This document shows positions 1 through 7,748 of a stretch of 64,000 nucleotides of DNA, piece after piece (the first letter of the stretch is position 1; each line of letters opens with the position of its first letter). Made by a program: the position numbers and the translations under genes. Origin of the DNA: Sphingomonas natans. GTDB taxonomy: Bacteria > Pseudomonadota > Alphaproteobacteria > Sphingomonadales > Sphingomonadaceae. The notes under the pieces are model-generated. The model was not told the DNA's origin, did not search any database, and worked only from the letters and a program-made list of their open reading frames with translations. The stretch is from NCBI RefSeq assembly GCF_030546695.1, contig NZ_JAUOTP010000002.1, positions 434,001 through 498,000 of the forward strand, written 5' to 3'.

Positions 1-1
1 A

Positions 2-388
2 TCAGCCCTCGGCGACGGCCTTGTCGCGCGTGTCGCGGCGCTCGGCGATACGCGCCGCCTTGCCGGTCCGGCCACGCAGATAATAGAGCTTCGCGCGCCG
101 CACGACGCCCTTGCGGACGACGTCGATCGAATCGATGTTCGGCGAGTAAAGCGGGAATACGCGCTCGACGCCCTCGCCGAACGAGATCTTGCGCACGGTG
201 AAGCTGCTGCCCATGCCCTTGTTCGAGCGCGCGATGCACACGCCCTCATAGGACTGGACGCGCGAGCGCTCGCCTTCGACGACCTTCACGCCGACCTTCA
301 GCGTATCGCCGGGGCGGAATGCGGGAATGGCGCGCTTCTCGGTGAGAGCGGCAATCTGCTCGGCTTCGAGCTGCTGGATGAGGTTCAT
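2..388 (-). CDS. rplS: 50S ribosomal protein L19
   Basis: Ribosomal protein L19 sits at the interface of the large and small ribosomal subunits. The 128-residue product has the family's usual length and shows the expected blocks [35 protein letters not shown] and [15 protein letters not shown] start it at the ATG whose product begins MNLIQQLE, because an AAGGA ribosome-binding site lies about 8 bases upstream; nine upstream codons are also open but lack support. It is the last gene of the ffh-rpsP-rimM-trmD-rplS translation operon, and its start is one base past the trmD stop, so it is probably co-transcribed with trmD. Confidence 0.97.
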   Translation of the reverse strand: MNLIQQLEAEQIAALTEKRAIPAFRPGDTLKVGVKVVEGERSRVQSYEGVCIARSNKGMGSSFTVRKISFGEGVERVFPLYSPNIDSIDVVRKGVVRRAKLYYLRGRTGKAARIAERRDTRDKAVAEG

Positions 389-389
389 C

Positions 390-1118
390 TCATTCGTCCT
401 TCTTTTGCCGCGCACCAGAGGGCGACTGGACCCGAGCGCCGATATGGCGCTCCCAAAGATCCGGCCGCCTTAGCCGTGTATCGATCTCGGCCCGTGACAC
501 GCGCCACGCCTTGATCGCCGCATGATCCCCCGATCGCAGCACTTCGGGGATCGTGCGGCCCTCCCACATTTGCGGTCGGGTATAATGCGGATATTCGAGG
601 AGGCCCGCTTCGAAGCTTTCCTCGTCACCGCTCGAAGCCGCGCCCATTACTCCGGGAAGCAGCCGAATACAAGCATCCAGCAGCACGATCGCCGCGGTCT
701 CGCCGCCGGACAGCACATAGTCGCCGATCGAGACCTCCTCGATCTCCCGCCCCTCGAACAGCCTCTGGTCGATCCCCTCGAACCGACCGCACAGGATCGC
801 GACCCCGGGCCCCTCCGCCAGCGTCCGCACGCGCTCCTGGCGGAGCGGGCGCCCACGCGGCGTCATCGCCAGCAGCGGCACGCCGGGTTTGGCCGTCCCG
901 TCGATCGCCGCGGCCAGCACATCGGCGCGCATCACCATCCCCGCCCCCCCGCCGGCGGGCGTATCGTCCACCGAGCGATGTTTGTCCGTCGCGTAATCGC
1001 GGATCTGCACCGCATCGAGCGACCATTTCCCCTCGGCCAGCGCCCGCCCGGCAAGGCTGATGCCGAGCGGTCCGGGAAACATCTCGGGATAGAGCGTGAG
1101 GACGGTAGCCTGGAACAT
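390..1118 (-). CDS. trmD: tRNA (guanine-37-N1)-methyltransferase TrmD
   Basis: TrmD methylates N1 of G37 next to the anticodon, using S-adenosylmethionine, and so prevents +1 frameshifting. The 242-residue product begins [16 protein letters not shown] and carries the SPOUT-knot signature [10 protein letters not shown] together with [12 protein letters not shown] and [11 protein letters not shown], which form the SAM trefoil-knot site and dimer interface. The start at MFQATV matches the family N-terminus; a start five codons earlier is possible. It lies directly upstream of rplS, as in most bacteria, but here it is cut off from rimM by about 2.9 kb of foreign genes. Confidence 0.97.
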   Translation of the reverse strand: MFQATVLTLYPEMFPGPLGISLAGRALAEGKWSLDAVQIRDYATDKHRSVDDTPAGGGAGMVMRADVLAAAIDGTAKPGVPLLAMTPRGRPLRQERVRTLAEGPGVAILCGRFEGIDQRLFEGREIEEVSIGDYVLSGGETAAIVLLDACIRLLPGVMGAASSGDEESFEAGLLEYPHYTRPQMWEGRTIPEVLRSGDHAAIKAWRVSRAEIDTRLRRPDLWERHIGARVQSPSGARQKKDE

Positions 1119-1175
1119 CAGCCCCCTTACCATCCCCGCTCGTTCTGAGGAGCCACCCAGGCTCTCGGTGCGACC

Positions 1176-1451
1176 TCAGGCTGCGCGGCGGATCGAGAAG
1201 GTCAGCCAGCTCAGCACCAAGCCGCCCGCAAAGGTCACCCACGCGATCTGGACATTGCCGGCCTGCGTGACCGCGCTGGTGGAGTGAACCAGCGAGAGCA
1301 GAGCCAGCGGAAAGATCGCCGCCGCCGCGAGCATCGTCGCCGCCATCACCGGGCGCGACGGGCGCGGCATGAGCTTCAGCACCAGCAACGTCAGCGCGAC
1401 GGGCAGGCCGAACGAGAACAGCATCATCGCGACCGCGGGAAATCCAACCAT
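1176..1451 (-). CDS. small three-helix membrane protein, unknown function
   Basis: This 91-residue protein has no family I recognise. Hydrophobicity suggests three membrane helices: about residues 5-27 (VAMMLFSFGLPVALTLLVLKL), 34-54 and 66-85, with a short Arg-containing tail. It lies between the serine hydrolase gene and trmD on the same strand, 26 bases after the former and 57 before the latter, so it is probably part of the same transcript. The ATG at the right end is the only start near the beginning of the hydrophobic part. Confidence 0.7.
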   Translation of the reverse strand: MVGFPAVAMMLFSFGLPVALTLLVLKLMPRPSRPVMAATMLAAAAIFPLALLSLVHSTSAVTQAGNVQIAWVTFAGGLVLSWLTFSIRRAA

Positions 1452-1477
1452 AAGCTCGGCCTTGTCTGTCGGGCGCC

Positions 1478-2965
1478 TCAGGGCGCCTGTACGGTATATT
1501 CCAGCGCCTGCAGCCGCACGTCGGGCGTCGGCGCGCGCTGGACGCGCCCGGCGATCCGGCCATGCTCGCAGCTCCACACGAACTTGCCCTCCATCGCCGA
1601 GACGGGCGCGACGGCCTCGTCCATGTCGCAGGTGCCGACTTCCTTCTTGAGCCCTTCGATGAGCGTCTTCCAGCGCGCCACGTCGCGATCCATCAGCATG
1701 TTGTTGGCCAGCGGCGCCGCCTCGATCCCGCTCGTCCGCCACACGGCGCGTGCGGAGTCATAAGCCGATGCCAGCCCGGCGCTGACGGCGGTCGTGCGAT
1801 CCTCGAGCACACCCGCTTTGTTGAGTGCCAGCAGCGCGCGGAACGCCGGCAGTGACGCGCCGCCATAGGTCTTGCTAGAGAAGGCGAAGAAGCCGACGCC
1901 CTTGTCGGGCAGAAGGATCACGACCGAGCCGTAACCGGGATAGCCGCCCGTATGCGTGACGACGCGGCCGAGATCGCAATCGTCGAGGACGCGCCACGCC
2001 ATGCCGTAGGCGCTCGCCTGCCGGCAGGGTGCCCCGCCATAGGCCGCGTTGCGCATCCCCGCGCCGACGAAATTCGCGCCGGTGACGATCTCGCGCACCG
2101 TCGCCCGCTTGACCGGCCCCGCATCCGCCCCATCGCGCGCGGGCCAAGCGGCGAGCAGATACTCGACCCACTTGGCATAATCGGTCGCACTGGTCTCGAC
2201 GCCGCCCATCGCCCCGAACGCGCCGTCCTTCATGTCCGGCTCGCGCAGATAGGCATTGTCCTGCCAGCGATAGCCGATCGCGCGGCGAGCGATCGGCGAG
2301 GCGAAGATGTCGTAGCCCGTCGCGCTCATGCCGAGCGGCGCCATCAGATGCGTGCGGATATACTCCTCGTAACGCTGGCCCGAGACGTTCGAGACGATCC
2401 GCCCGAGCGTCGCATAGCCGAGGTTGGAATATTCCATGCCGAGCCCCGGCGCGCGCGCGAACGGCACGCCCGCCTTCAGCAGGGCGGTGAAGTCGGCCTC
2501 GGGCATCACCTGCTGCCGATCGCCCCACGGATTGTCCTCGACGAAGCCCGCCGAATGGGTGAGCAGGTTGCGCACCGTGATCTTCGGGCTGTCCGCGGTC
2601 GGATAATGCCAGCCCTTGAGCTCGGGCACATAGGTCTCGGCCGGCGCGTCGAGCACGATCCTGCCCTCGTCGCGCAATTTCAGGATCGCGAGCGCGGTGA
2701 ACGCCTTCGACATCGAGGCGATGCGGAACAGGCTGTCCGGCGTCACCGGCTTCTTCGAGACGACGTCCTGCACGCCCGCCCCGCGCACATGGACAAGCTT
2801 GCCGTCGACGACGAGGCCATAGACGACACCCGGCACATGCGCGTCGATCGCCCAGGTATCGAAGATCCGGTCGACCTCGGCGAGCGCCGCCTTGTCGGGC
2901 GCCGCGGCCATGGCATGCCCGGCTCCCAGCAGCATCGCGCAGAACATCAGCAACCGGCCCAGCAT
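1478..2965 (-). CDS. exported class-C-beta-lactamase-fold serine hydrolase
   Basis: A 495-residue secreted or periplasmic serine hydrolase of the beta-lactamase / D-alanyl-D-alanine carboxypeptidase fold. A cleavable signal peptide is visible (MLGRLLMFCAMLLGAGHAMA, then AAPD). The SxxK motif is S84-M-S-K87, the YxN motif is Y179-S-N181, and an HTGGYPGYGS segment stands where class C enzymes have KTG. Family members are mostly esterases or peptidases, so this is not evidence of antibiotic resistance. About 130 residues beyond the catalytic core form a less conserved C-terminal domain with two Cys. I chose the ATG that begins the signal peptide rather than the upstream extension, which is Arg-rich and would spoil it. 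Confidence 0.88.
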   Translation of the reverse strand: MLGRLLMFCAMLLGAGHAMAAAPDKAALAEVDRIFDTWAIDAHVPGVVYGLVVDGKLVHVRGAGVQDVVSKKPVTPDSLFRIASMSKAFTALAILKLRDEGRIVLDAPAETYVPELKGWHYPTADSPKITVRNLLTHSAGFVEDNPWGDRQQVMPEADFTALLKAGVPFARAPGLGMEYSNLGYATLGRIVSNVSGQRYEEYIRTHLMAPLGMSATGYDIFASPIARRAIGYRWQDNAYLREPDMKDGAFGAMGGVETSATDYAKWVEYLLAAWPARDGADAGPVKRATVREIVTGANFVGAGMRNAAYGGAPCRQASAYGMAWRVLDDCDLGRVVTHTGGYPGYGSVVILLPDKGVGFFAFSSKTYGGASLPAFRALLALNKAGVLEDRTTAVSAGLASAYDSARAVWRTSGIEAAPLANNMLMDRDVARWKTLIEGLKKEVGTCDMDEAVAPVSAMEGKFVWSCEHGRIAGRVQRAPTPDVRLQALEYTVQAP

Positions 2966-3017
2966 CGTCACGTCCCCCTGCTTGCCCGAACCGGATAGGG
3001 CATCGCGCCGCCCTTCG

Positions 3018-3299
3018 TCACGCCCCCACCTTCGGCGCCACGAATTCAACGAGCGCGGCCACCACCGCGCCCGCCACCGCCATGCCGATCACGACCGGTA
3101 CCCAGACATGAGCGAGCGCGGGATCGCCTTCCCAGAGCAACGCCGCGACCAAGGCGAACGGCGGCAGCATTACGCGAAACAGCGCCGCGATCGCCCGCGT
3201 CACCGGCGCCAGCCCCCGCTTGCGCGCGCCCACCTGCCCATAAGCGACGAGCACGAGATAGGTGGGAACGAGGAGCATGAAGAAGATGTCGAGGGTCAC
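3018..3299 (-). CDS. small membrane protein, unknown function
   Basis: A roughly 93-residue protein with three hydrophobic stretches: one at the N-terminus (FFMLLVPTYLVLVAYG), one in the middle (FRVMLPPFALVAALLW) and one at the C-terminus (VWVPVVIGMAVAGAVVAAL). I recognise no family. The GTG chosen here overlaps the vapC stop by four bases (GTGA), which suggests translational coupling. A TTG 15 bases further upstream is the alternative. It lies 52 bases before the serine hydrolase gene on the same strand. Confidence 0.65.
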   Translation of the reverse strand: MTLDIFFMLLVPTYLVLVAYGQVGARKRGLAPVTRAIAALFRVMLPPFALVAALLWEGDPALAHVWVPVVIGMAVAGAVVAALVEFVAPKVGA

Positions 3300-3700
3300 A
3301 GCGGCAAGGTCCAATTCTCGATCTTGAGGCCGGGAATGTCGGCAAAATCGCGTTCGTTGTTGGTCGCGAGGATCAGGCCGAGTGCCGAGGCGTGCGCGCC
3401 GATCAGGCGATCGAAGCTGCCGCGACGGAAGCTCCCGGTTCGCGCGATCGAACCATATGCCTCGCCCGCCGCCCGATCGAACGGCTGGACCAAGACGAAC
3501 CGGCTCAGCGCGGCGAGACGGCGTTTATCCCCCTGCGGATCGGCGGAATTCTTCGCGCCGACCGCCAGCTCGCCGAAGGTGACGGCCGACATGGCGAGCG
3601 TACCCGGCGCGGACGCGTTCATCCGTGCCTGCAGTGACGCGCTGCGGCCCAGTGCGAAAACGATGCACACGTTGGTGTCGAGGAGGTGCGTAAGGTGCAT
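3296..3700 (-). CDS. vapC: PIN-domain ribonuclease toxin (VapC type)
   Basis: Toxin half of a type II toxin-antitoxin pair; VapC proteins are Mg-dependent RNases that usually cut tRNA or rRNA when the antitoxin is degraded. The 134-residue product shows the four acidic PIN residues: D8 in LLDTN, E44 in FGELAVGA, D97 in SFDRLIGAHA and D118 in ATNNERDFADI. It ends in the common PGLKIENW-type tail. Its ATG overlaps the stop of the upstream AbrB-type antitoxin gene (ATGA), the classic arrangement. No active-site residue is missing, so it is probably functional. Confidence 0.93.
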   Translation of the reverse strand: MHLTHLLDTNVCIVFALGRSASLQARMNASAPGTLAMSAVTFGELAVGAKNSADPQGDKRRLAALSRFVLVQPFDRAAGEAYGSIARTGSFRRGSFDRLIGAHASALGLILATNNERDFADIPGLKIENWTLPL

Positions 3701-3972
3701 CAGGCGGCGCGCGGCGGACGGCCCGCGGCGCTCCAGTCACGATCGGCCTGGTCTGTTTCGCCTCGCCCCTCGCTCATGAAATCGGGGGAGAAGCTGCCGA
3801 ACAGCGAATCCAGCGTCAGTTCGTCCGCTTGCGCGCGACGGACCTCATAGCTGCCATCCTCGCGCGCGATGATGTCGAGCTCCTCGCCGGGCTGGAAACC
3901 CCACGATTTCGGGATGCGGATCGCCACCGAATTGCCCGACTTGAACACCTTCGCGCGATATTCGTCGCTCAT
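3700..3972 (-). CDS. vapB: AbrB/SpoVT-type antitoxin (VapB)
   Basis: Antitoxin partner of the adjacent PIN toxin. Residues 3-50 form a swapped-hairpin AbrB/MazE DNA-binding domain (YRAKVFKSGNSVAIRIPKSW, then PGEELDII). Residues 51-90 are acidic and disordered with hydrophobic positions (LTLDSLFGSFSPDFM), as expected of the toxin-wrapping tail. A strong GGAGG ribosome-binding site (3978-3982) precedes the ATG. Just upstream are two identical GTATATAC palindromes, the probable operator through which VapB or VapBC represses its own promoter. The gene starts only 30 bases after the rimM stop. Confidence 0.92.
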   Translation of the reverse strand: MSDEYRAKVFKSGNSVAIRIPKSWGFQPGEELDIIAREDGSYEVRRAQADELTLDSLFGSFSPDFMSEGRGETDQADRDWSAAGRPPRAA

Positions 3973-3982
3973 GCGAGCCTCC

Positions 3983-4003
3983 GTATATACAGGCCGTATA
4001 TAC
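3983..4003 (-). promoter_or_regulatory. twin GTATATAC palindromes, probable VapBC operator
   Basis: Two copies of the perfect 8-base palindrome GTATATAC lie at 3983-3990 and 3996-4003, 13 bases centre to centre, so just over one helical turn apart and on nearly the same face of DNA. They abut the vapB ribosome-binding site, and the second copy shares its last base with the rimM stop codon. AbrB-fold antitoxins typically bind such AT-rich inverted repeats as toxin-antitoxin complexes. That VapB binds here is inferred from position and symmetry. Confidence 0.65.
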
Positions 4004-4470
4004 TAGATCACGAACGCCGCGTCCACGACCAGCCGCTCGGCATCCCAGCGCGGCACCGCGGTCTCGTTCATCGGCACCATGAAGGTCGCGCCGCTGTCGC
4101 GTGCGATCTCGATCACGTCGCCCGCGCCGAAATTCTCGACCGCCACAACAAGGCCCAGCGCCTCGCCCGCATCGGAGACGCAGGGGAGCCCGATCAGATC
4201 GACATGATAATATTCGCCCGCCGGCAGGGCCGGCAGCGCCGCGCGCGGCACGGTCAGCTCGGTGCCGCGCAGAAGCTCGGCGGCGTTGCGATCCGCGACG
4301 CCTTCGAAGCGGGCGATCGCCCCGTTCGATCCTTCGCGCAGCGAGGTCAGCCGCAGCGCGCGGCCCGATGCCCGGAAATCGGGATAAGCGCGCAGATCGT
4401 CGGTGAAGAGCTTGAGGCGGCACTCGCCGGCGATGCCGTGCGCGCCGATGATGACGGCAAGCGTCACCAT
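4003..4470 (-). CDS. rimM: 16S rRNA processing / 30S maturation factor RimM
   Basis: RimM binds ribosomal protein S19 and helps mature the head of the 30S subunit. The product begins MVTLAVIIGAHGIAGECRLK, the standard N-terminal beta-barrel of the family; a PRC-barrel follows, with EYYHVDLIG, GLVVAVENFGAGDVIEI and FMVP. From this ATG the protein is 155 residues, slightly short for the family. The same frame is open further upstream (an ATG at 4599 would give 198 residues), but that extension is Pro-rich and overlaps a better-supported small ORF, so I prefer the internal ATG. Translation may be coupled to that ORF, which ends 25 bases upstream. Confidence 0.9.
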   Translation of the reverse strand: MVTLAVIIGAHGIAGECRLKLFTDDLRAYPDFRASGRALRLTSLREGSNGAIARFEGVADRNAAELLRGTELTVPRAALPALPAGEYYHVDLIGLPCVSDAGEALGLVVAVENFGAGDVIEIARDSGATFMVPMNETAVPRWDAERLVVDAAFVI

Positions 4471-4495
4471 CCGCTCGCCGGCCGCGGGCTGCGCG

Positions 4496-4657
4496 TCAGT
4501 CGGGCGAGCCGCTGCCGCCGGAGGGGGCGTCGTCGGCCCCCTCGGCGGGGTCGGGGGCGGAAACGCCTTCCCCTTGCGGCTTTCCGGTGGCCGGCTCATC
4601 CGCGCGCGGCCCTTCGGCCGGCTCGGGCTGCGCCGGGGCAACGGGTGCGGTGGACAT
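4496..4657 (-). CDS. small acidic Pro/Ala-rich ORF between rpsP and rimM
   Basis: A 53-residue open frame beginning MSTAPVAPAQPEPAEGP and ending PSGGSGSPD. It has an ATG with a strong AGGAGAG ribosome-binding site about 7 bases upstream, better than that of rimM itself. The product is low-complexity and acidic (Pro, Ala, Gly, Asp, Glu) with no recognisable domain. It fills most of the gap between rpsP and the internal rimM ATG, in a different frame from the proposed rimM extension. It may be a real small protein, a coupling leader, or an artefact of GC-rich sequence; the ribosome-binding site is the main argument for translation. Confidence 0.45.
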   Translation of the reverse strand: MSTAPVAPAQPEPAEGPRADEPATGKPQGEGVSAPDPAEGADDAPSGGSGSPD

Positions 4658-4714
4658 CACGACTCTCCTGAAACACGTTCACGAGAGCCAACGCGCCGTC
4701 CACCGATCCGTGCC

Positions 4715-5140
4715 TCAAGCCTCGGTCGTCTCTTCGGCAGCGGCCTCGGCAGGCGCTTCCTCGACGGGCTCGGGGGCCGGCGGATTGGCGGCGGCTTCGG
4801 CCTCGGCAGCCTTGGTCGCACGCTCCTCGGCGCGCTCCTTGGCCTTCTCGCCCGGCTCGCCCTTCTTCAGGTTGGAGCGCGCGGCGCGCTCCTTGAGGCC
4901 GGCCGCATCGAAGAAGCGGGCAACGCGATCGGTCGGCTGCGCGCCGACGCTCAGCCAATGCTTGGCGCGCTCGGTGTCGAGCACGACGCGCTTGGCGTCA
5001 TCCTTGGCGAGCAGCGGATTGTAGGTGCCGATCTTCTCGATGAACGCACCATCGCGCGGCGCGCGCGAATTGGCGACGACGATGCGATAATAAGGGCGCT
5101 TCTTGGCGCCACCGCGCGACAGGCGGATGGAAACGGACAT
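4715..5140 (-). CDS. rpsP: 30S ribosomal protein S16
   Basis: Small-subunit ribosomal protein needed for early 30S assembly. Residues 1-80 are a typical S16 ([41 protein letters not shown]). Residues 85-141 form an extra Lys/Glu/Ala-rich then acidic tail (AAAEETTEA at the end), longer than the roughly 80-residue E. coli protein; such tails occur in alphaproteobacteria. It lies 29 bases after ffh on the same strand and begins the ribosomal part of the operon. Confidence 0.97.
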   Translation of the reverse strand: MSVSIRLSRGGAKKRPYYRIVVANSRAPRDGAFIEKIGTYNPLLAKDDAKRVVLDTERAKHWLSVGAQPTDRVARFFDAAGLKERAARSNLKKGEPGEKAKERAEERATKAAEAEAAANPPAPEPVEEAPAEAAAEETTEA

Positions 5141-5169
5141 GGTATCTTCCTTCTTCTAATTTCGGTTGA

Positions 5170-6645
5170 TCAGCGCTTTTTCAGGAAATTCTGGAAACCG
5201 GGCGGCAGGCCCTGCGGATTGCCGCCGCCGGGCAGCCCCGGCATGTTGGGCAAGCCCCCGCCGGGCGGAAGGCCGGCGCCCTCCATCATCGCGTTGAGGT
5301 CGCCCCCGCCGCCTCCGAAGAGCTTGGCCAGCCCCTTCAGGCCGCCCATCTTCTTCATCTTCTTCATCATGCCGGCCATCTCCTGATGCATTTTCAGGAG
5401 CTTGTTGACGTCCTGCACGGTCGTGCCGGAGCCCTTGGCGATGCGGATCTTGCGCTTGGCGGCGATGATTTCGGGGCGCGCGCGCTCCTTGGGCGTCATC
5501 GACGAGAGCACCGCTTCCAGCCGGACGAGATGCTTGTCGTCGGCGGCGCCCGTCGCCATCGCCTGCTTCACCTGCTTCACGCCGGGCAGCATCGACGCGA
5601 GGCCCGAAAGCCCGCCCATCCGCTTCATTTGGTTGAGCTGGCTGCGCAGATCGTTGAGGTCGAACTTGCCCTCGTCCATCCGGCGGGCAAGCGCCTCGGC
5701 TTCCTCCACCTTGATCGTCTCGGCGGCGCGCTCGACGAGGCTGACGACGTCGCCCATGCCGAGGATCCGGCCGGCGACGCGCTCGGGATGAAACTGCTCG
5801 AGCCCGTCGAGCTTCTCGCCCGTGCCGATGAACTTGATCGGCCGGCCGGTGACCGCGCGCATCGACAGTGCCGCGCCCGCGCGCGCATCGCCGTCCATGC
5901 GCGTCAGCACGACGCCGGTCAGCGGCACCTGATCGGTGAAGCTCTTGGCGACGTTGACCGCGTCCTGGCCGGTCAGCGCATCGACGACGAGCAGGATTTC
6001 GGTCGGGCTCGCAATGTCGGCGACCGCCTTCATCTCGTCCATCAGACCCTGGTCCACATGGAGTCGGCCCGCCGTGTCGAGCATCAGCACGTCATAGCCC
6101 TGCAGCTTCGCCGCCTGCAGCGCGCGCCGCGCGATCTCCACCGGCGTCTGGCCGGCGACGATCGGCAGCGTCTGCACGTCGGTCTGCCCGCCGAGAACCG
6201 CCAGCTGCTCCTGCGCGGCGGGGCGATTGACGTCGAGCGACGCCATCAGCACCTTCTTGGCGCCGCGCTCCTTCAGGCGCTTTGCGATCTTGGCGGTGGT
6301 CGTCGTCTTGCCCGAACCCTGCAGGCCGACCATCATGATGATCGCGGGCGGCGTCACGTCCAGCATCAGGTCGGACGCTTCCGACCCCAGCATCTCGATC
6401 AGCGCGTCATGGACGATCTTGACGACCTGCTGGCCGGGCGTGACCGACTTGAGCACATTCTGGCCGACCGCGGCCTCGGTCGCCTTGTCGACGAACGCGC
6501 GCACCACCGGCAGCGCGACGTCGGCCTCGAGCAGAGCGATCCGCACTTCGCGCATCGCCTCGCGCACGTCCGTCTCGGCCAGCGCGCCCCGGCCGCGCAG
6601 ACGATCGAACGTCGCGGAAAGCCGATCGCTGAGACTGTCGAACAT
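5170..6645 (-). CDS. ffh: signal recognition particle protein Ffh
   Basis: GTPase and signal-sequence-binding subunit of the signal recognition particle, which targets nascent membrane proteins to SecYEG through FtsY. The 491-residue product has the helical N domain (MFDSLSDRLSATFDRLRG), the G domain with the P-loop GLQGSGKTTTTAKIAKRL, DTAGRL and TRMDGDARAGAAL, and a Met-rich M domain (MKRMGGLSGLASMLPG; MMKKMKKMGGLKGL) that binds 4.5S RNA and signal peptides. A Gly/Pro-rich tail ends in FLKKR. I start at MFDSLSD; 17 upstream codons are open but unlike the family. It is the first gene of the operon. Confidence 0.98.
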   Translation of the reverse strand: MFDSLSDRLSATFDRLRGRGALAETDVREAMREVRIALLEADVALPVVRAFVDKATEAAVGQNVLKSVTPGQQVVKIVHDALIEMLGSEASDLMLDVTPPAIIMMVGLQGSGKTTTTAKIAKRLKERGAKKVLMASLDVNRPAAQEQLAVLGGQTDVQTLPIVAGQTPVEIARRALQAAKLQGYDVLMLDTAGRLHVDQGLMDEMKAVADIASPTEILLVVDALTGQDAVNVAKSFTDQVPLTGVVLTRMDGDARAGAALSMRAVTGRPIKFIGTGEKLDGLEQFHPERVAGRILGMGDVVSLVERAAETIKVEEAEALARRMDEGKFDLNDLRSQLNQMKRMGGLSGLASMLPGVKQVKQAMATGAADDKHLVRLEAVLSSMTPKERARPEIIAAKRKIRIAKGSGTTVQDVNKLLKMHQEMAGMMKKMKKMGGLKGLAKLFGGGGGDLNAMMEGAGLPPGGGLPNMPGLPGGGNPQGLPPGFQNFLKKR

Positions 6646-6913
6646 AGGCTTCGAACTCACCTTGCCCGCGGCGAAGCGGGACGCGATTTGCCCCAACGCA
6701 AGACGCGCCGGCGGACGAAACCTCGTCGGCCGGCGTGCACGCTCCCCAAGGGAGTCGCGCGGATTCGTCTCGTTCGTCGGGAACGGATGCCGGCGCCACT
6801 AGCCGAAAGGGCGCCCGGCGGCAAGATCGCGAGCGCCGCCGCCGAATTTTCCGCTTTGCAATGTAGGATTTCCTGTGAGATCTGGTCTGTCCGCTTTCCC
6901 GAAGGAGCCGGAC

Positions 6914-7042
6914 ATGACGCCGCGACATCTGCCGCCCTCCCCCCGCTGCGAAACCGCCTTCGTGCGTGGTCCGACGCCCGTCGCGAAGCGCGCCGGCCGC
7001 TGCGTTCCGGACGAGAAGGAGCCGCACCGGGGGGTGACGTAG
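6914..7042 (+). CDS. possible 42-codon upstream ORF
   Basis: An ATG at 6914 preceded by GAAGGAG opens a 42-residue frame (begins MTPRHLPPSPRCET) rich in Arg and Pro. Its TAG stop shares a base with the GTG that starts the next gene, in the TAGTG arrangement typical of translational coupling. There is no recognisable domain. It is the only candidate gene in the otherwise empty stretch 6646-7041 upstream of ffh. It may be a regulatory leader peptide or chance. Confidence 0.3.
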   Translation: MTPRHLPPSPRCETAFVRGPTPVAKRAGRCVPDEKEPHRGVT

Positions 7043-7635
7043 TGTCAACTTTGTCAACTTCCGCGCCGAAGCCGATCTCCATCTCGCGCGCCGACGGCCC
7101 GGCCGGGCCGCATCGGCGCCCGGCGATCCGCGCCGCTTCAGCCCGCCGGCTCGCGATCCTGCTGGCCGCGCTCTTCGCTGCGCCGATCGCGCAGGCCGCG
7201 CCGCTCGTCCTCGAGTCGGCCGGGCTCTCGCTGCCCTCCGGCCAGCATATTCGCTTCGGCATGAAGGCCACCGCCGCGACGGCGCTCGCCACCGCCGCGC
7301 TCGGTCCGCCGGTCAAGCGCGGCATCTATCCCGATTGCGGCCAGGGCATCCCGATCGCGCATGTCCATTACAAGGGCGAATTGGAGCTCTCGTTCATCGC
7401 CGGCAAATTCGTCGGCTGGACGCTCGACAGGCCCGGCCCGAAGACCGCCAAGGGCATCGGCATCGGCGCGACCTTCGCCGACGTCCGCCGCGCCTATCCC
7501 GATGCGGACGTGGATTTGTTCGACGATTGGGTGCGCTTCACCACCGAAAACGGCCCCGGCGGCTTCCTCGACGGCAAGGGGCCGAAGGCGAAAATCGTCT
7601 CGCTCAACGCCGGCCAGACCTGCATCGTCGATTGA
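7042..7635 (+). CDS. exported protein of unknown function
   Basis: A 197-residue protein with an Arg-rich N-terminus and a signal peptide (RRLAILLAALFAAPIAQA, cut before APLV), so it probably acts in the periplasm or outside. The mature part is small (about 150 residues) with Gly/Lys-rich loops, two Cys (in YPDCGQG and at the C-terminus, QTCIVD) that could form a disulfide, and an acidic YPDADVDLFDDW segment. I recognise no family. The GTG start is chosen because it precedes the signal peptide and follows a G-rich stretch; a TTG three codons later is possible. The gene is divergent from ffh. Confidence 0.65.
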   Translation: MSTLSTSAPKPISISRADGPAGPHRRPAIRAASARRLAILLAALFAAPIAQAAPLVLESAGLSLPSGQHIRFGMKATAATALATAALGPPVKRGIYPDCGQGIPIAHVHYKGELELSFIAGKFVGWTLDRPGPKTAKGIGIGATFADVRRAYPDADVDLFDDWVRFTTENGPGGFLDGKGPKAKIVSLNAGQTCIVD

Positions 7636-7652
7636 GATGCTACCCTACCCAC

Positions 7653-7732
7653 CGTTCGTGTTGAGCGTGTCGAAGCACCGCCCTTCTTGTTCGGAAGAAA
7701 GAGCAGCCCTTCGACATGCTCAGGGCGAACGG
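7653..7732. repeat. palindromic intergenic repeat, GTTCG-TGAGC-GTCGAAG family (copy 1)
   Basis: Imperfect inverted repeat with left arm CGTTCGTGTTGAGCGTGTCG and a right arm whose complement reads CGTTCGCCCTGAGCATGTCG. It sits between two convergent genes, where it could act as a bidirectional terminator. The same family recurs at 51051-51134 and 53096-53179. Confidence 0.8.
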
Positions 7733-7748
7733 GGATTCGGTTCGCGCC

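Noticed and set aside
1478-2965. Antibiotic-resistance beta-lactamase
   Set aside because: SxxK and YxN are present, but the third motif is HTG and the protein carries an extra C-terminal domain typical of esterase/peptidase-like relatives, so no resistance role is claimed.
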